Below are positions 26,129 through 33,868 of a DNA stretch of 35,268 nt, one piece after another. Location: positions 1 through 35,268 of the forward strand of contig JAAWDR010000038.1 in NCBI GenBank assembly GCA_022793875.1, given 5' to 3'. Every line of letters begins with the position of its first letter. Within the stretch, counting starts at the first letter, position 1. A model generated the notes under the pieces. It made no database searches. It saw nothing but the letters and a program-made list of their open reading frames with translations, and was not told the origin of the DNA. A program made the position numbers and the translations under genes. Origin of the DNA: Clostridia bacterium (GTDB lineage Bacteria > Bacillota > Clostridia > TANB77 > CAG-508).

Positions 26129-26728
26129 CTAATTTAATTTTTTTATGAATAAAAAATTAAAAGAATCTTTCCTTCCTATCATATTTTTAATTATAGTATC
26201 ATAGTCAAATGGCATCCCTAATTGACTATCACCTATTTTATTAGAATTAATTACATAAAAATTATTATTTTTATCAATATCGCTAATTACTAAATAATGT
26301 CCATTTTTAGAAAATGTTAGTGGACTTATTTCAGATGGCCCTACATGAATTATTGCCATATTTCCTTGCTTTATTAAGTCTATAATCTTCTGTTTTTGAT
26401 TATTTGGATTACAAAAATCTATTTTTACAACCTCATATGAAATATTTAATTTATCTTCTTCTATTAATCTATCTAAGCAATATATAAGTCCTTTATAATT
26501 TATTCCTTTGTTTCGCAAATATGTTGTATCAAAATTACCATCTTTACCAAATAATATTTTTCTGACTATATCTATTGGATTAATTTCAAATCCATAATTT
26601 TTTAATATATTTGCAATAGATGTTGGTCCACATCCATACTTTTCTAAGCTCCAATCTAACTCAGTTAGTACATCTATTTCTTCTAATTGAAAATCTCTTT
26701 GTTTATATCTTATTCTATTATTATTCAT
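26129..26728 (-). CDS. C39-like cysteine peptidase-fold protein, 199 aa
   Basis: A papain-like core is visible: the CGPTSIANILKNYG motif (Cys33), the histidine motif NGHYLVISDID (His144), and Asn161 in FYVINSNK as a possible third catalytic residue. This is the peptidase C39-like group, which includes bacteriocin-leader peptidases and free-standing proteins of unknown role. There is no signal peptide or transporter domain. It starts after AATTAGGAAGAATAGAT and has its own terminator. A physical neighbour of another cysteine hydrolase, but separated from it by a terminator. Confidence 0.78.
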   Translation of the reverse strand: MNNNRIRYKQRDFQLEEIDVLTELDWSLEKYGCGPTSIANILKNYGFEINPIDIVRKILFGKDGNFDTTYLRNKGINYKGLIYCLDRLIEEDKLNISYEVVKIDFCNPNNQKQKIIDLIKQGNMAIIHVGPSEISPLTFSKNGHYLVISDIDKNNNFYVINSNKIGDSQLGMPFDYDTIIKNMIGRKDSFNFLFIKKLN

Positions 26729-26776
26729 ATCTATTCTTCCTAATTTATAATACTGTTCTTATATTTACATAAATGA

Positions 26777-26856
26777 GATGTGTCCCTATTGGGACAAAAT
26801 GTCCCAAACAGAAACGTCCCCAATGGGACATTAGAAACGTCCCCAATGGGACATTA
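26777..26856. repeat. GGGAC palindromic repeat, copy 2, with a duplicated half unit
   Basis: One full unit (GTGTCCCTATTGGGAC, then ATGTCCCAA, then AGAAACGTCCCCAATGGGAC) is followed by a second exact AGAAACGTCCCCAATGGGAC block. The RusA-like stop codon (26854-26856) forms its right edge, read on the minus strand as TAATGTCCC, exactly as at plsY. Confidence 0.9.
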
Positions 26857-27264
26857 GTATTCCTCTATTTTTATAAAAATCTTCTCTTCCAAACTATAAA
26901 CTTTTTCTACTTCCAACTTTGTAATTTGAGTATCATCTCTAAATGCAAATTTATTCATACTATCTAATACAACCTTTACAACATTATCTATATCTGGCTT
27001 TTTGGTAGGGCTTATATTGTTTTCTAACATTTCTCCTACATCTGATTTTTTTGTTGATTTTGGTATCTCAAAATATGCTACAATACTTACTTTCAGTCTT
27101 CCTTCTAACACTTTAAATTTAGGATATTTTAATAAAAAATATTGTTCTACAAGTGTTTCATAGTCTTTTGTCTTTGTTGGCGTATATACACTTCCTGTGT
27201 ATGTATTTAGTCTTGGTCTTCCTTTTCCTATTACCTTTCCTGGTACTTCAAATTCATATATCAT
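26854..27264 (-). CDS. RusA-family crossover junction nuclease, 136 aa
   Basis: RusA resolves Holliday junctions as a dimer; most relatives are prophage-borne. The N-terminus has VPGKVIGKGRPRLNTYTG, and the acidic active-site motif is KKPDIDNVVKVVLDSMN followed by AFRDDTQI, with the three aspartates expected. Length fits. The start at 27264 has GGAGGAAAAA at ideal spacing; the longer frame from 27324 runs back through a repeat into rsmB. No other phage genes are nearby, so it looks like a domesticated or solitary copy, placed right after rsmB. Confidence 0.85.
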   Translation of the reverse strand: MIYEFEVPGKVIGKGRPRLNTYTGSVYTPTKTKDYETLVEQYFLLKYPKFKVLEGRLKVSIVAYFEIPKSTKKSDVGEMLENNISPTKKPDIDNVVKVVLDSMNKFAFRDDTQITKLEVEKVYSLEEKIFIKIEEY

Positions 27265-27294
27265 TTTTTCCTCCATATTTCCACATCTAACATA

Positions 27295-27325
27295 TGTGTC
27301 AAAAAGGGACGTCCCCTTTGTCACA
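27295..27325. repeat. GGGAC palindrome at the rsmB stop codon
   Basis: GTGTCAAAAAGGGACGTCCCCTTTGTCAC is an imperfect palindrome of the rqcH-type subfamily. The rsmB stop TGA (27321-27323) lies in its right arm. Confidence 0.75.
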
Positions 27326-28274
27326 GTTTTTTAAGTTTTGCTACAAAAAATCCTTCTGTGTCTTTTGATGGCAATAATCTAATTGCTTTATTTATTAATT
27401 TGTTTATATTTTCATTAAATCCTGGTTGAGCATCTTTTATATTTAAGTCTATATCAATTAATTTTATATTAAAATTTTTTAATGCCCAATCTAAAATATA
27501 TTCATTTTCTTCTAAATTTAATGTACATGTTGAATATACCATAATTCCATTTGGCTTTAAAGCTTTATAGCTACTCTCAAATAATTTTTTCTGTAATTTT
27601 GATAATTCTTTTACTTTTTTGGGTGACCAGTCTCTATATGTTGCTACACTATTTACTATAAATCTTCCTTCTCCACTACATGGTGTGTCTAATAGAACTT
27701 TATCAAAGTATTCAGGATATTGTTCTCCTATTTTTTCTCCTCTCCCATTTATTACTTCTACTATTTTTGTTCCTTGGGCTTCGACATTATATTTTAATCT
27801 TTCATATCTTATTTTGTCTAACTCATTTGCTAATATATATCCTTTATTACTCATTAATGCTGCTAACTCTGTTGTTTTACTTCCTGGCGCAGCTGTTAAG
27901 TCTAATACTTTTTCTCCTTCTTTTGGATTTAGTGCTAATGGTGGTACCATGCTTGATAAGCTTTGTAGATATATGTATCCTTTTTCATATATATCTAGTT
28001 TTTGTATTTGTTTTTCATTTGCATTTTTTATGATTAATGCTTCATTATACCATGGTACTCTTTCGAATTTTATATTTTTTTCTTTGAAATATCTCATTAG
28101 ACTTTGTATGTCATATTTTAGTGTGTTTACTCTTAGTGTTGTGTATCTTTCTGATGTCATTCCTAATAGTATTTGATCTACTTTTATTGGTGTATATTTT
28201 TCATATAAAAATTCCATAAATTCTTTTGGTAGTCTATTTCTCATTTCTTTTATTGATAACATATTGTACTCCAT
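27321..28274 (-). CDS. rsmB: RsmB/NOP2-family RNA cytosine-C5 methyltransferase, 317 aa
   Basis: An RNA m5C methyltransferase acting on rRNA or tRNA. The SAM-binding motif is VLDLTAAPGSKTTELAALM. The two catalytic cysteines are in LLDTPCSGEGRF and MVYSTCTLNLEENE. The short N-terminal domain (MLSIKEMRNRLPKEF, YTTLRVNTLK) is the NOP2-type PUA-less arrangement, without the NusB domain of long RsmB proteins, so the exact target base is not certain. The start could be 28274 (AAGGAAAT) or the ATG at 28262 (GGAGTACAAT). Confidence 0.88.
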   Translation of the reverse strand: MEYNMLSIKEMRNRLPKEFMEFLYEKYTPIKVDQILLGMTSERYTTLRVNTLKYDIQSLMRYFKEKNIKFERVPWYNEALIIKNANEKQIQKLDIYEKGYIYLQSLSSMVPPLALNPKEGEKVLDLTAAPGSKTTELAALMSNKGYILANELDKIRYERLKYNVEAQGTKIVEVINGRGEKIGEQYPEYFDKVLLDTPCSGEGRFIVNSVATYRDWSPKKVKELSKLQKKLFESSYKALKPNGIMVYSTCTLNLEENEYILDWALKNFNIKLIDIDLNIKDAQPGFNENINKLINKAIRLLPSKDTEGFFVAKLKKL

Positions 28275-28400
28275 ATTTCCTTATATTTTTAAAATTTTCT
28301 ACTTTTGCTATTTGCATTTTATCACATGGAATTTAAAAAATAAAGTGTTTTGCATATTTTCATATATTTGGGAAATCATATTTTTAGGAGGTCGATTTTT

Positions 28401-28574
28401 ATGACAAGTAAAGAACTTTTATATATTGAAGATGCTTTAGGGCATGAAAATTTTATGAAATCATGTAGCAAATATACTGCTAGCCAATTAAAAGATGTTA
28501 ATCTTGCTACTTATATTGGACAATTAGAACAAAAACATAATGAAATTTTTAACAAATTTTTAAATCTATTATAA
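28401..28574 (+). CDS. Small spore coat-like protein, 57 aa
   Basis: MTSKELLYIEDALGHENFMK followed by SCSKYTASQLKDVNLATYIGQLEQKH is a two-helix piece that resembles the small partner commonly encoded before Coat_F proteins in clostridia. AGGAGG lies 9 nt before the ATG at 28401; the longer frame from 28350 crosses this site. It ends 10 bp before the next gene and both are followed by one terminator, so they form a two-gene operon. The DNA upstream has CATATTTTC and CATATATTT boxes, which could suit a mother-cell sigma factor, but I see no firm -35. Confidence 0.75.
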   Translation: MTSKELLYIEDALGHENFMKSCSKYTASQLKDVNLATYIGQLEQKHNEIFNKFLNLL

Positions 28575-28584
28575 GGAGGATGCT

Positions 28585-28830
28585 ATGGAAGATAAAGATT
28601 TAATCGAAAAAGAATTATTAATTATTAAAGGTGTTTGTGATTTATATCTTCATGGAACTATTGAGTCTTCTACTGCTGAAGTTCATGAAGCTTTTAAATG
28701 TGCTTTAAATGAGTCTCTGAATATTCAAAATAAGATATATAATCTTATGGCTGAAAAAGGCTGGTACCAAATGGAAAATGTTGAACAACAAAAAATCGAT
28801 GCTGCTAAGCAAAAATTTGCTGCACAATAA
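28585..28830 (+). CDS. Spore coat protein, CotF-like, 81 aa
   Basis: A short helical protein with EKELLIIKGVCDLYLHGTIE, VHEAFKCALNESLNIQNKIY and a MAEKGWYQMENVEQQKI end. The AEKGWY motif followed by glutamine-rich sequence is characteristic of the Coat_F family (PF07875), which has a ferritin-like helical fold and is found in the spore coat. The ribosome site is AAGGAGGATGCT. It supports a spore-forming host. It is paired with the 57-aa gene upstream. Confidence 0.85.
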   Translation: MEDKDLIEKELLIIKGVCDLYLHGTIESSTAEVHEAFKCALNESLNIQNKIYNLMAEKGWYQMENVEQQKIDAAKQKFAAQ

Positions 28831-28857
28831 TAAGATTTACTATTATAAACATTGTAA

Positions 28858-28891
28858 AACCCCTGTTAGAGTTTTTTCTCTAACAGGGGTT
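28858..28891. terminator. Bidirectional terminator between the coat genes and the 144-aa gene
   Basis: AACCCCTGTTAGA (28858-28870) pairs exactly with TCTAACAGGGGTT (28879-28891) and is followed by CTTTTACT. It lies 27 bp past the coat gene stop and just after the convergent minus-strand gene stop at 28898. Confidence 0.92.
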
Positions 28892-28897
28892 CTTTTA

Positions 28898-29332
28898 CTA
28901 TTCTGACAACTTATTTTTGAAATGTGTAGTAATTATATTAGATAACTTGATTATTCCTACAGCAAAAACTATTACAATTATTATACCTATGAAATAATCA
29001 AATTCGACAAATTTAGATATAATAACTAATATGGGAAATGCAATAAAATATAGTATAATTCTTACTACTACATCTATTTCACTCAGTACAATATATAATA
29101 ATTTGTTTTTTTCAATAACTTCATCATTTTGTTTTTTTATTGCATCGAGTATTCTAAGTATAAATAATAACGAAAATGCTAACAATGACAATATTTTTAC
29201 TATTATCCATTTTTCAAAAAATAACAATGAAAATATTACAATACCCAAAATTAATGCTAATCTTAAAATACACTTTGTTTTTCTTTCATCCCGGCTTAAT
29301 CTTACAATTCCTTCTCTTAATTTAGTTGTCAT
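28898..29332 (-). CDS. Hypothetical four-helix membrane protein, 144 aa
   Basis: No family recognised. A positively charged N-terminus (LREGIVRLSRDERKTKC) precedes two hydrophobic segments at about 22-40 and 44-62. A charged loop (KKQNDEVIEKNK) follows, then two more segments at about 80-106 and 112-132. No conserved catalytic residues are evident. The ribosome site is GGAGGGAAAAAG. Codon 14 is an in-frame CGG. The gene ends at a shared bidirectional terminator. Upstream, 29333-29491 holds only AT-rich DNA in which I see no gene. Confidence 0.72.
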   Translation of the reverse strand: MTTKLREGIVRLSRDERKTKCILRLALILGIVIFSLLFFEKWIIVKILSLLAFSLLFILRILDAIKKQNDEVIEKNKLLYIVLSEIDVVVRIILYFIAFPILVIISKFVEFDYFIGIIIVIVFAVGIIKLSNIITTHFKNKLSE

Positions 29333-29491
29333 CTTTTTCCCTCCATAACAAATTATTGTTTACAAGTTACTTTTATTACAGTCATATAAATGATATATAT
29401 TTATATTAACATAATTTCTAACTATTTTCAATACTTCTATGTAATTCTTCTATTTTTCTATTTTATAAAAAATGTCAAAAATCAAATATTA

Positions 29492-30193
29492 TTAAACCTT
29501 TATTATATCTTTTATTACTTCTCCTGCTATAATCAATCCAGCAACAGATGGTACAAAAGAAATGCTTCCTGGGACTTGCTTTTTTGTACCTTCAGATATC
29601 TGACTTACTCTAATTGGTTCTTCCTTTGAATATACTACTTTAAGTTTTTTTATATCTCTTGCTTTTAATTCTTTTCTCATAACTTTAGCTAATGGACATA
29701 CACTAGTTTTATAAATATCTGTTACTTCAAACTTTGTAGGATCTAATTTATTTCCTGTTCCCATACTAGATATAATAGGAATATTTAATTTGTTTGCCCT
29801 TACAATTAGTTCTATTTTAGCTGTTACTGTATCTATACAATCAACTATATAGTCTACTGAATTGTCAAAAATCTCTTTACTTGTTGGCATAAAAAATTCT
29901 TGGATAGCTTCTACCTTTGCATTTGGATTGATATGTAATATTCTTTCTTTTGCAACATCTACTTTTGCTCTCCCTATTGTTTGAGTTGTTGCAATAATTT
30001 GCCTATTTAAATTAGAAACATTTACTTCGTCATTATCTACTAATATAAAATTTCCTATTCCTGCTCTTACTAAAGCTTCTACAACAAAAGACCCTACTCC
30101 ACCTATTCCAAATACTGCAACTTTTGCTTTTTGTAATTTTTCTATTGCTTCTTTTCCTATTAACAATTCTGTCCTTGAAAATTGTTCTAACAT
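29492..30193 (-). CDS. tcdA: tRNA threonylcarbamoyladenosine dehydratase TcdA, 233 aa
   Basis: TcdA uses ATP to convert t6A at tRNA position 37 to its cyclic form. It is an E1/ThiF-fold protein with the nucleotide loop AVFGIGGVGSFVVEAL, LVDNDEVNVSNLNRQ, VDCIDTVTAKIELI, and the family-specific ISSMGTGNKLDPTKFEVTDI with the cysteine of TSVCPLAKVMRKEL. Length matches. The start at 30193 has AAAGGA at correct spacing; an ATG three codons earlier lies in the ribosome site. It follows the Nudix gene by 2 bp and is translationally coupled to it. Confidence 0.93.
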   Translation of the reverse strand: MLEQFSRTELLIGKEAIEKLQKAKVAVFGIGGVGSFVVEALVRAGIGNFILVDNDEVNVSNLNRQIIATTQTIGRAKVDVAKERILHINPNAKVEAIQEFFMPTSKEIFDNSVDYIVDCIDTVTAKIELIVRANKLNIPIISSMGTGNKLDPTKFEVTDIYKTSVCPLAKVMRKELKARDIKKLKVVYSKEEPIRVSQISEGTKKQVPGSISFVPSVAGLIIAGEVIKDIIKV

Positions 30194-30195
30194 CT

Positions 30196-30735
30196 TTAGC
30201 ATTCCTTTCTTAATTCTATATATTTTTCTAAAATTTTTCTATCTCTTAGAACAATAAATTTTGTAGAATATACTGATTCATATTTAGAAGCTACTAATTT
30301 ATCAAAGCATTCTTTTATTAGCTCTAGTGCTTTTTCTGGTGTTTCCCATATTAGTCTTCCACCTTCTTCTTTTTCTTTTTCAGTCATATTTAATTGTTCA
30401 GTATTTTTTTGTACTTCACCTATAAAAACATACGAAGTTTGCTTGAAATTATCTAATGCTTTATATTCTTCTGTTATTCCTAGACTTTTTATATTTTTTA
30501 CTTCACAGCCTGTTTCTTCTAATACTTCTCTTTTAAATGCTTCTTCTGGCAACTCTTTCCCTTCCATTCCTCCACCAGGTAATTTATATTCATTTTTGTT
30601 TCTCTTATTAAATATCGCTATTTTTCCATCTTCTCTTACAACAATTCCTCTAGCAGCTAACCTTAATCTTGGATTATCAAGTTTACTACTCTCTTCTCCA
30701 ATATCTTCTTCTGTTATTTTACATATTAACTCCAT
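30196..30735 (-). CDS. Nudix hydrolase, 179 aa
   Basis: The Nudix box is intact: Gly55, Glu61, Arg69-Glu70, Glu73-Glu74 and Gly76 in LPGGGMEGKELPEEAFKREV followed by LEETG. N-terminal strands RLAARGIVVREDGKIAIFNK and a C-terminal extension (DKLVASKYESVYSTKFIVLR) are present. Substrate unknown. Start after AATTAGGAGGATTAAAT, 19 bp after the methyltransferase gene. Its stop is 2 bp before tcdA, so methyltransferase, Nudix and tcdA form one operon. Confidence 0.88.
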   Translation of the reverse strand: MELICKITEEDIGEESSKLDNPRLRLAARGIVVREDGKIAIFNKRNKNEYKLPGGGMEGKELPEEAFKREVLEETGCEVKNIKSLGITEEYKALDNFKQTSYVFIGEVQKNTEQLNMTEKEKEEGGRLIWETPEKALELIKECFDKLVASKYESVYSTKFIVLRDRKILEKYIELRKEC

Positions 30736-30754
30736 ATTTAATCCTCCTAATTTT

Positions 30755-31393
30755 TTACTTTTTTAATATAAATTCCCACAAAGCTTTTTGTCTATTTAAT
30801 CTAATTGTTACATTTTCATTTAATACAATAACATTCCACTTCCTTGTTAAAATGTCAAATTGTTCTTTATTAAATAATCTAAAATATCTACCATAATCAT
30901 AATAAAAATCTTTTTCAATTTCTTTAGTAGTTTCTTTTATATATTCTTTGTTCTTATCTGAATTCATTCTTCCTATGAATAAACCATTTGGTTTTAAAAT
31001 TCTATATATCTCGTCAAATATTTCTATAGTCTTTTCCATATTAAAATAATGTATTGATAAATTTGCATTAATCAGGTCTATAGAATTGTCTTCAAATGGC
31101 AATTTTTCTTTTACATCAATTTTCATTGTTTTACTGTTTGGTATCAATTCCTTTAATTTATTTAATGCTATTTCTGAAATATCACATGATATAACATCAA
31201 AGCCATTGTCAGTTAGCCATCTTGTATCTTGTCCTATACCACATCCTAAGTCTATTGCTTTTTTATATTCACTTTTACATATTTCATTTTTATATTTTTC
31301 CATCCAGTTGTCTTTTATAAAGTCCATTTGATTACTTTTTATATTTTCTTTCCAATATTTATCATTCCAATATTCTTCTTTATTTTCTTCCAT
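30755..31393 (-). CDS. Class I SAM-dependent methyltransferase, 212 aa
   Basis: Motif I is KKAIDLGCGIGQDTRWLTD, followed by FDVISCDISEIALNKLKEL (motif II acidic residue), FEDNSIDLINANLSIHYFN and LKPNGLFIGRMNS, the standard Methyltransf_11 layout. The N-terminus EEYWNDKYWKENIKSNQMDF resembles tellurite-resistance TehB-type or small-molecule enzymes, but the substrate cannot be read. It starts after GAAAGGAAAAAGTA. First gene of the operon with the Nudix gene and tcdA. Confidence 0.85.
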   Translation of the reverse strand: MEENKEEYWNDKYWKENIKSNQMDFIKDNWMEKYKNEICKSEYKKAIDLGCGIGQDTRWLTDNGFDVISCDISEIALNKLKELIPNSKTMKIDVKEKLPFEDNSIDLINANLSIHYFNMEKTIEIFDEIYRILKPNGLFIGRMNSDKNKEYIKETTKEIEKDFYYDYGRYFRLFNKEQFDILTRKWNVIVLNENVTIRLNRQKALWEFILKK

Positions 31394-31509
31394 TACTTTT
31401 TCCTTTCATGTATAATGTTTTTATTATTATAACATATTAGGATAAATAATAAAATATAGATTACTTAAAAATAGAAACATTAATGTATATTATTTTTTAT
31501 TATAGATTA

Positions 31510-31538
31510 TTGATTTTTACATAAAATTGTGATATACT
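31510..31538 (+). promoter_or_regulatory. Sigma-A promoter for the 80-aa cysteine-rich protein gene
   Basis: -35 TTGATT (31510-31515), 17-bp spacer, -10 TATACT (31533-31538). The rest of the gap 31394-31615 is AT-rich and shows no gene. Confidence 0.7.
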
Positions 31539-31573
31539 GTTCTTATCATTTGTAACTATAATAAGAATAGTAT
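31534..31573. promoter_or_regulatory. 13-bp inverted repeat overlapping the -10 box, operator or leader hairpin
   Basis: ATACTGTTCTTAT (31534-31546) and ATAAGAATAGTAT (31561-31573) are complementary at 12 of 13 positions around 14 nt. The left arm begins inside the -10 box and the transcript would start within the dyad, as expected for a repressor operator; it may also fold in RNA. Confidence 0.55.
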
Positions 31574-31615
31574 GTTAGAAAAGTTCTCTAAAAACAACTG
31601 TTAGGAGGAAAAACT

Positions 31616-31858
31616 ATGAAGTATGGAAAAAGCATTTTAGGAATGAAACATGAATTAAGGTCTAAGGTAAATGAAAGTACTGATAAAAAAGAAAATTACG
31701 AAAATGCTCCTTTGTGCAGATATCCTAATGGTGGTTGCATTTGTAAACGGACATTGAATAATGGTCCTACTAAATGTTTCTACAAAAAGGCTCCTGATGA
31801 ATGTTGTTTTGAAAAGGAGCAATCTAAAGAAGTTCTGGAAAAATCCAGAATTAAATAA
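31616..31858 (+). CDS. Hypothetical cysteine-containing small protein, 80 aa
   Basis: Family not recognised. A basic N-terminus (KSILGMKHELRSKVNE) is followed by a cluster of six cysteines in APLCRYPNGGCICKRTLNNG then PTKCFYKKAPDECCFEKEQ, a spacing that could bind zinc or an iron-sulfur cluster. There is no signal peptide. A strong TTAGGAGGAAAAACT ribosome site, a good promoter with an overlapping dyad, and a strong terminator make it a well-defined regulated single gene. Codon 45 is an in-frame CGG followed by A. Confidence 0.75.
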   Translation: MKYGKSILGMKHELRSKVNESTDKKENYENAPLCRYPNGGCICKRTLNNGPTKCFYKKAPDECCFEKEQSKEVLEKSRIK

Positions 31859-31866
31859 ATATCATA

Positions 31867-31903
31867 TAAGCAAGCTCCATTTTAAATCTTTGGAGCTTGC
31901 TTA
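31867..31903. terminator. Bidirectional terminator between the 80-aa gene and rdgB
   Basis: TAAGCAAGCTCCA (31867-31879) pairs exactly with TGGAGCTTGCTTA (31891-31903). The rdgB stop codon (31901-31903) is the last triplet of the right arm. Confidence 0.9.
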
Positions 31904-32494
31904 CATAAAATTGTCAATATTTTTAATCTTATTTTTCAAGCCTTCTAAGGCTTTTCTTCTTGCACTTATTTCATTTTTCTCTTCTTCAGACAATTCTGCT
32001 AAAGTCTTTCCATTTTCTAATTCAAATATTTCATCAAATCCAAATCCATTATCTCCTCTAACATATTCTGCAACATATCCTTCAATATATTCTACAGATG
32101 AAATTGTGTTATTTCCATCTGAAATAGCCATAGCTGTAATAAATTTTATTTTTCTTTTTTCTTTTGGGACATTTTTTAATTTTTCTATTATTGCTAAATT
32201 TCTTTCTCTATCTGTTCCTACATGCCATCTTTTTGTATATACTCCTGGAAATCCATCTAAATATTCTATTTCAATTCCTGAATCATCAGCAAGACAAGTT
32301 TTTCCATTTAATTCTTTAGCTATTATTTCTGATTTTTTTATTGCATTTCCTTCAAATGTTTCTTGATCTTCTTCTACATCTATTTCAATCCCAATTTCTT
32401 TCATTGGTATTATTTTATATTCTTTTAATATTTCTTGTGCTTCTCTTATCTTTCCTTTATTCCCAGAAGCCATTATTATTTCATTACTATCCAT
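31901..32494 (-). CDS. rdgB: XTP/dITP diphosphatase (HAM1/RdgB family), 197 aa
   Basis: RdgB hydrolyses non-canonical purine triphosphates (XTP, dITP) and keeps them out of nucleic acids. It opens EIIMASGNKGKIREAQEIL and contains DQETFEGNAIKKSEIIAKEL, the metal-binding CLADDSGIEIEYLDGFPGVY, and GFGFDEIFEL. Length matches. The start at 32494 has GGAGATAAT upstream; a longer frame from 32557 only overlaps the preceding gene. It lies 25 bp after the NrtR-like gene and is likely cotranscribed with it. Confidence 0.95.
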   Translation of the reverse strand: MDSNEIIMASGNKGKIREAQEILKEYKIIPMKEIGIEIDVEEDQETFEGNAIKKSEIIAKELNGKTCLADDSGIEIEYLDGFPGVYTKRWHVGTDRERNLAIIEKLKNVPKEKRKIKFITAMAISDGNNTISSVEYIEGYVAEYVRGDNGFGFDEIFELENGKTLAELSEEEKNEISARRKALEGLKNKIKNIDNFM

Positions 32495-32519
32495 ATTATC
32501 TCCATTCTTATTAATATTT

Positions 32520-33282
32520 TTAAACCCAATATTCAATATAATCTTCATTAAACACATATCTTGTTGATGGTCTATATGCAGATTCTTTTACAATTTTATC
32601 TGTCTTCTTTATCATAGGCTCTATTTTCTTTCTAAAATTTGCTGCTACTAACTTTTTATCTAGTATTATTTCATAAATCTGTTGTAATTCTGAAATAGTA
32701 AATTCATCTTCTAAAAAGCTAAAGGCTATATTAGTATTTTCTATTCTATTTCTTAACCTTTTTATTCCAGTATGAATTATAATAGCTGTTAATTCTTTAA
32801 TTTCTGGCTTTCCTATTAATCTATGAGTATATTCAATATTATTTCTTTGTCTTTCTGCTTTTGTTTCGATATTATATTCAATCTTTTTATTTTCATTATT
32901 TAAGGTAACTTTTTGTATTTTTCTAACATCCTCTAAATTTTCAATAGAAATGTCATAAAAATTAATATTTGATGACATTTTTTTTATATTATTTTTATTT
33001 ATAATTACTAGATATGAAACTATTAATTCTTCGTTTTCATTGTAATATCCGTGGTTCTCCCCATGTATATAATTGTTCTATATAAAATTTTGATGTTCCA
33101 AATATTTCTTCTACTCTATGTATTACTGTTGTTTTTATATATTCTTTATTTGTAATGTTAAATATAGGCAAATTATTATTTTCGTCTAACACAATTTGTA
33201 ATTTCTTTTCTTTTAATCTTCTTACATCTTTTCTTTCTTCATTATCTGTACTAAATATGATCACATTACTTTTAACGTTCAT
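32520..33282 (-). CDS. Degenerate NrtR-like Nudix/winged-helix protein, 253 aa, one +1 frameshift
   Basis: Two minus-strand frames (77 and 176 residues) join when the extra base at plus 33051 is skipped. The junction reads YIEQLYTWGEP, then GYYNENEELIVSYLVIINKN. This matches the YLEQLYTFGD..R.ISVSYLALV segment that follows the Nudix domain in NrtR-type regulators. The C-terminal part (about 150-253) has ELTAIIIHTGIKRLRNRIEN, EDEFTISELQQIYEIILDKK and AANFRKKIEPMI, the NrtR winged-helix DNA-binding domain. The GG..E..REV.EE Nudix box is missing from the N-terminal part, so catalysis is unlikely and a regulatory role likely. Start after AAAGGAGATAAAATTAAG. Confidence 0.75.
33049..33054 (-). other. 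Extra C before Gly codon in the NrtR-like gene
   Basis: The coding strand reads GAA CCA CGG ATA TTA CAA TGA. Skipping the C (plus g at 33051) gives GAA CCA GGA TAT TAC AAT and joins the downstream open frame with no further stop. Confidence 0.85.
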
Positions 33283-33309
33283 CTTAATTTTATCTCCTTT
33301 TTATGATAA

Positions 33310-33816
33310 TTATATATCTAGTTCTAATTGTTTTATTTCATTTTCATAATCAATGTTATTTTTAGTAATAATTTCTCTTACATTTATTTTTCCAACACAT
33401 TCTATAAATCTATATAATTCTTCTTCATTCAGTACTTCTAATCTACCAGTTCTAAAGTGTACTATATCTTCTATTTCTTTTGGAATAATAATCTTGTATT
33501 TTTCTTTTATTTTTTCATTTGATTTGTCATAATCATTATAAATATTAGAATCCCACCTTTTTAAAAATTTATTATAAAATAGGTAGTCTGTTAATAAGTG
33601 TAAAAAATATCCTTCATTATAATTGCTTGATATTCCATTTAATTCTACAAAGTTATTTAGCCCTGGATTACTTGAGTTTGGCCCATAGTGTGATTTTGTT
33701 TTATCTCGTATCATATCTGGTGCTATTATTCCTTTATTAAAGTTTTCTATATCTTTAATTTCATTTTCTTGTAAATATACTGAACCTACTGCTAAATGTA
33801 TCATATATCCTGGCAT
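33310..33816 (-). CDS. Zinc-dependent phospholipase C-like protein, 168 aa
   Basis: The N-terminus MPGYMIHLAVGSVYLQE, GIIAPDMIRDKTKSHYGP and the helix EGYFLHLLTDYLFYNKFLKR place histidines and aspartates as in the small zinc-dependent phospholipase C/S1-P1-like all-helical family common in clostridia. No signal peptide is visible, so secretion is doubtful and the substrate unknown. Start after GAAGGAGAAAAAC, with a consensus promoter upstream. It lies 27 bp before the NrtR-like gene and is probably the first gene of the unit with that gene and rdgB. Confidence 0.6.
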   Translation of the reverse strand: MPGYMIHLAVGSVYLQENEIKDIENFNKGIIAPDMIRDKTKSHYGPNSSNPGLNNFVELNGISSNYNEGYFLHLLTDYLFYNKFLKRWDSNIYNDYDKSNEKIKEKYKIIIPKEIEDIVHFRTGRLEVLNEEELYRFIECVGKINVREIITKNNIDYENEIKQLELDI

Positions 33817-33868
33817 TGTTTTTCTCCTTCAACTTATTATATCTTACATATTAAGTAAATATATTTGT

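Noticed and set aside
26750..26762. Second copy of ATACTGTTCTTAT, identical to the dyad arm at 31534
   Set aside because: No inverted partner lies beside it, and a shared AT-rich 13-mer is expected by chance in this window.
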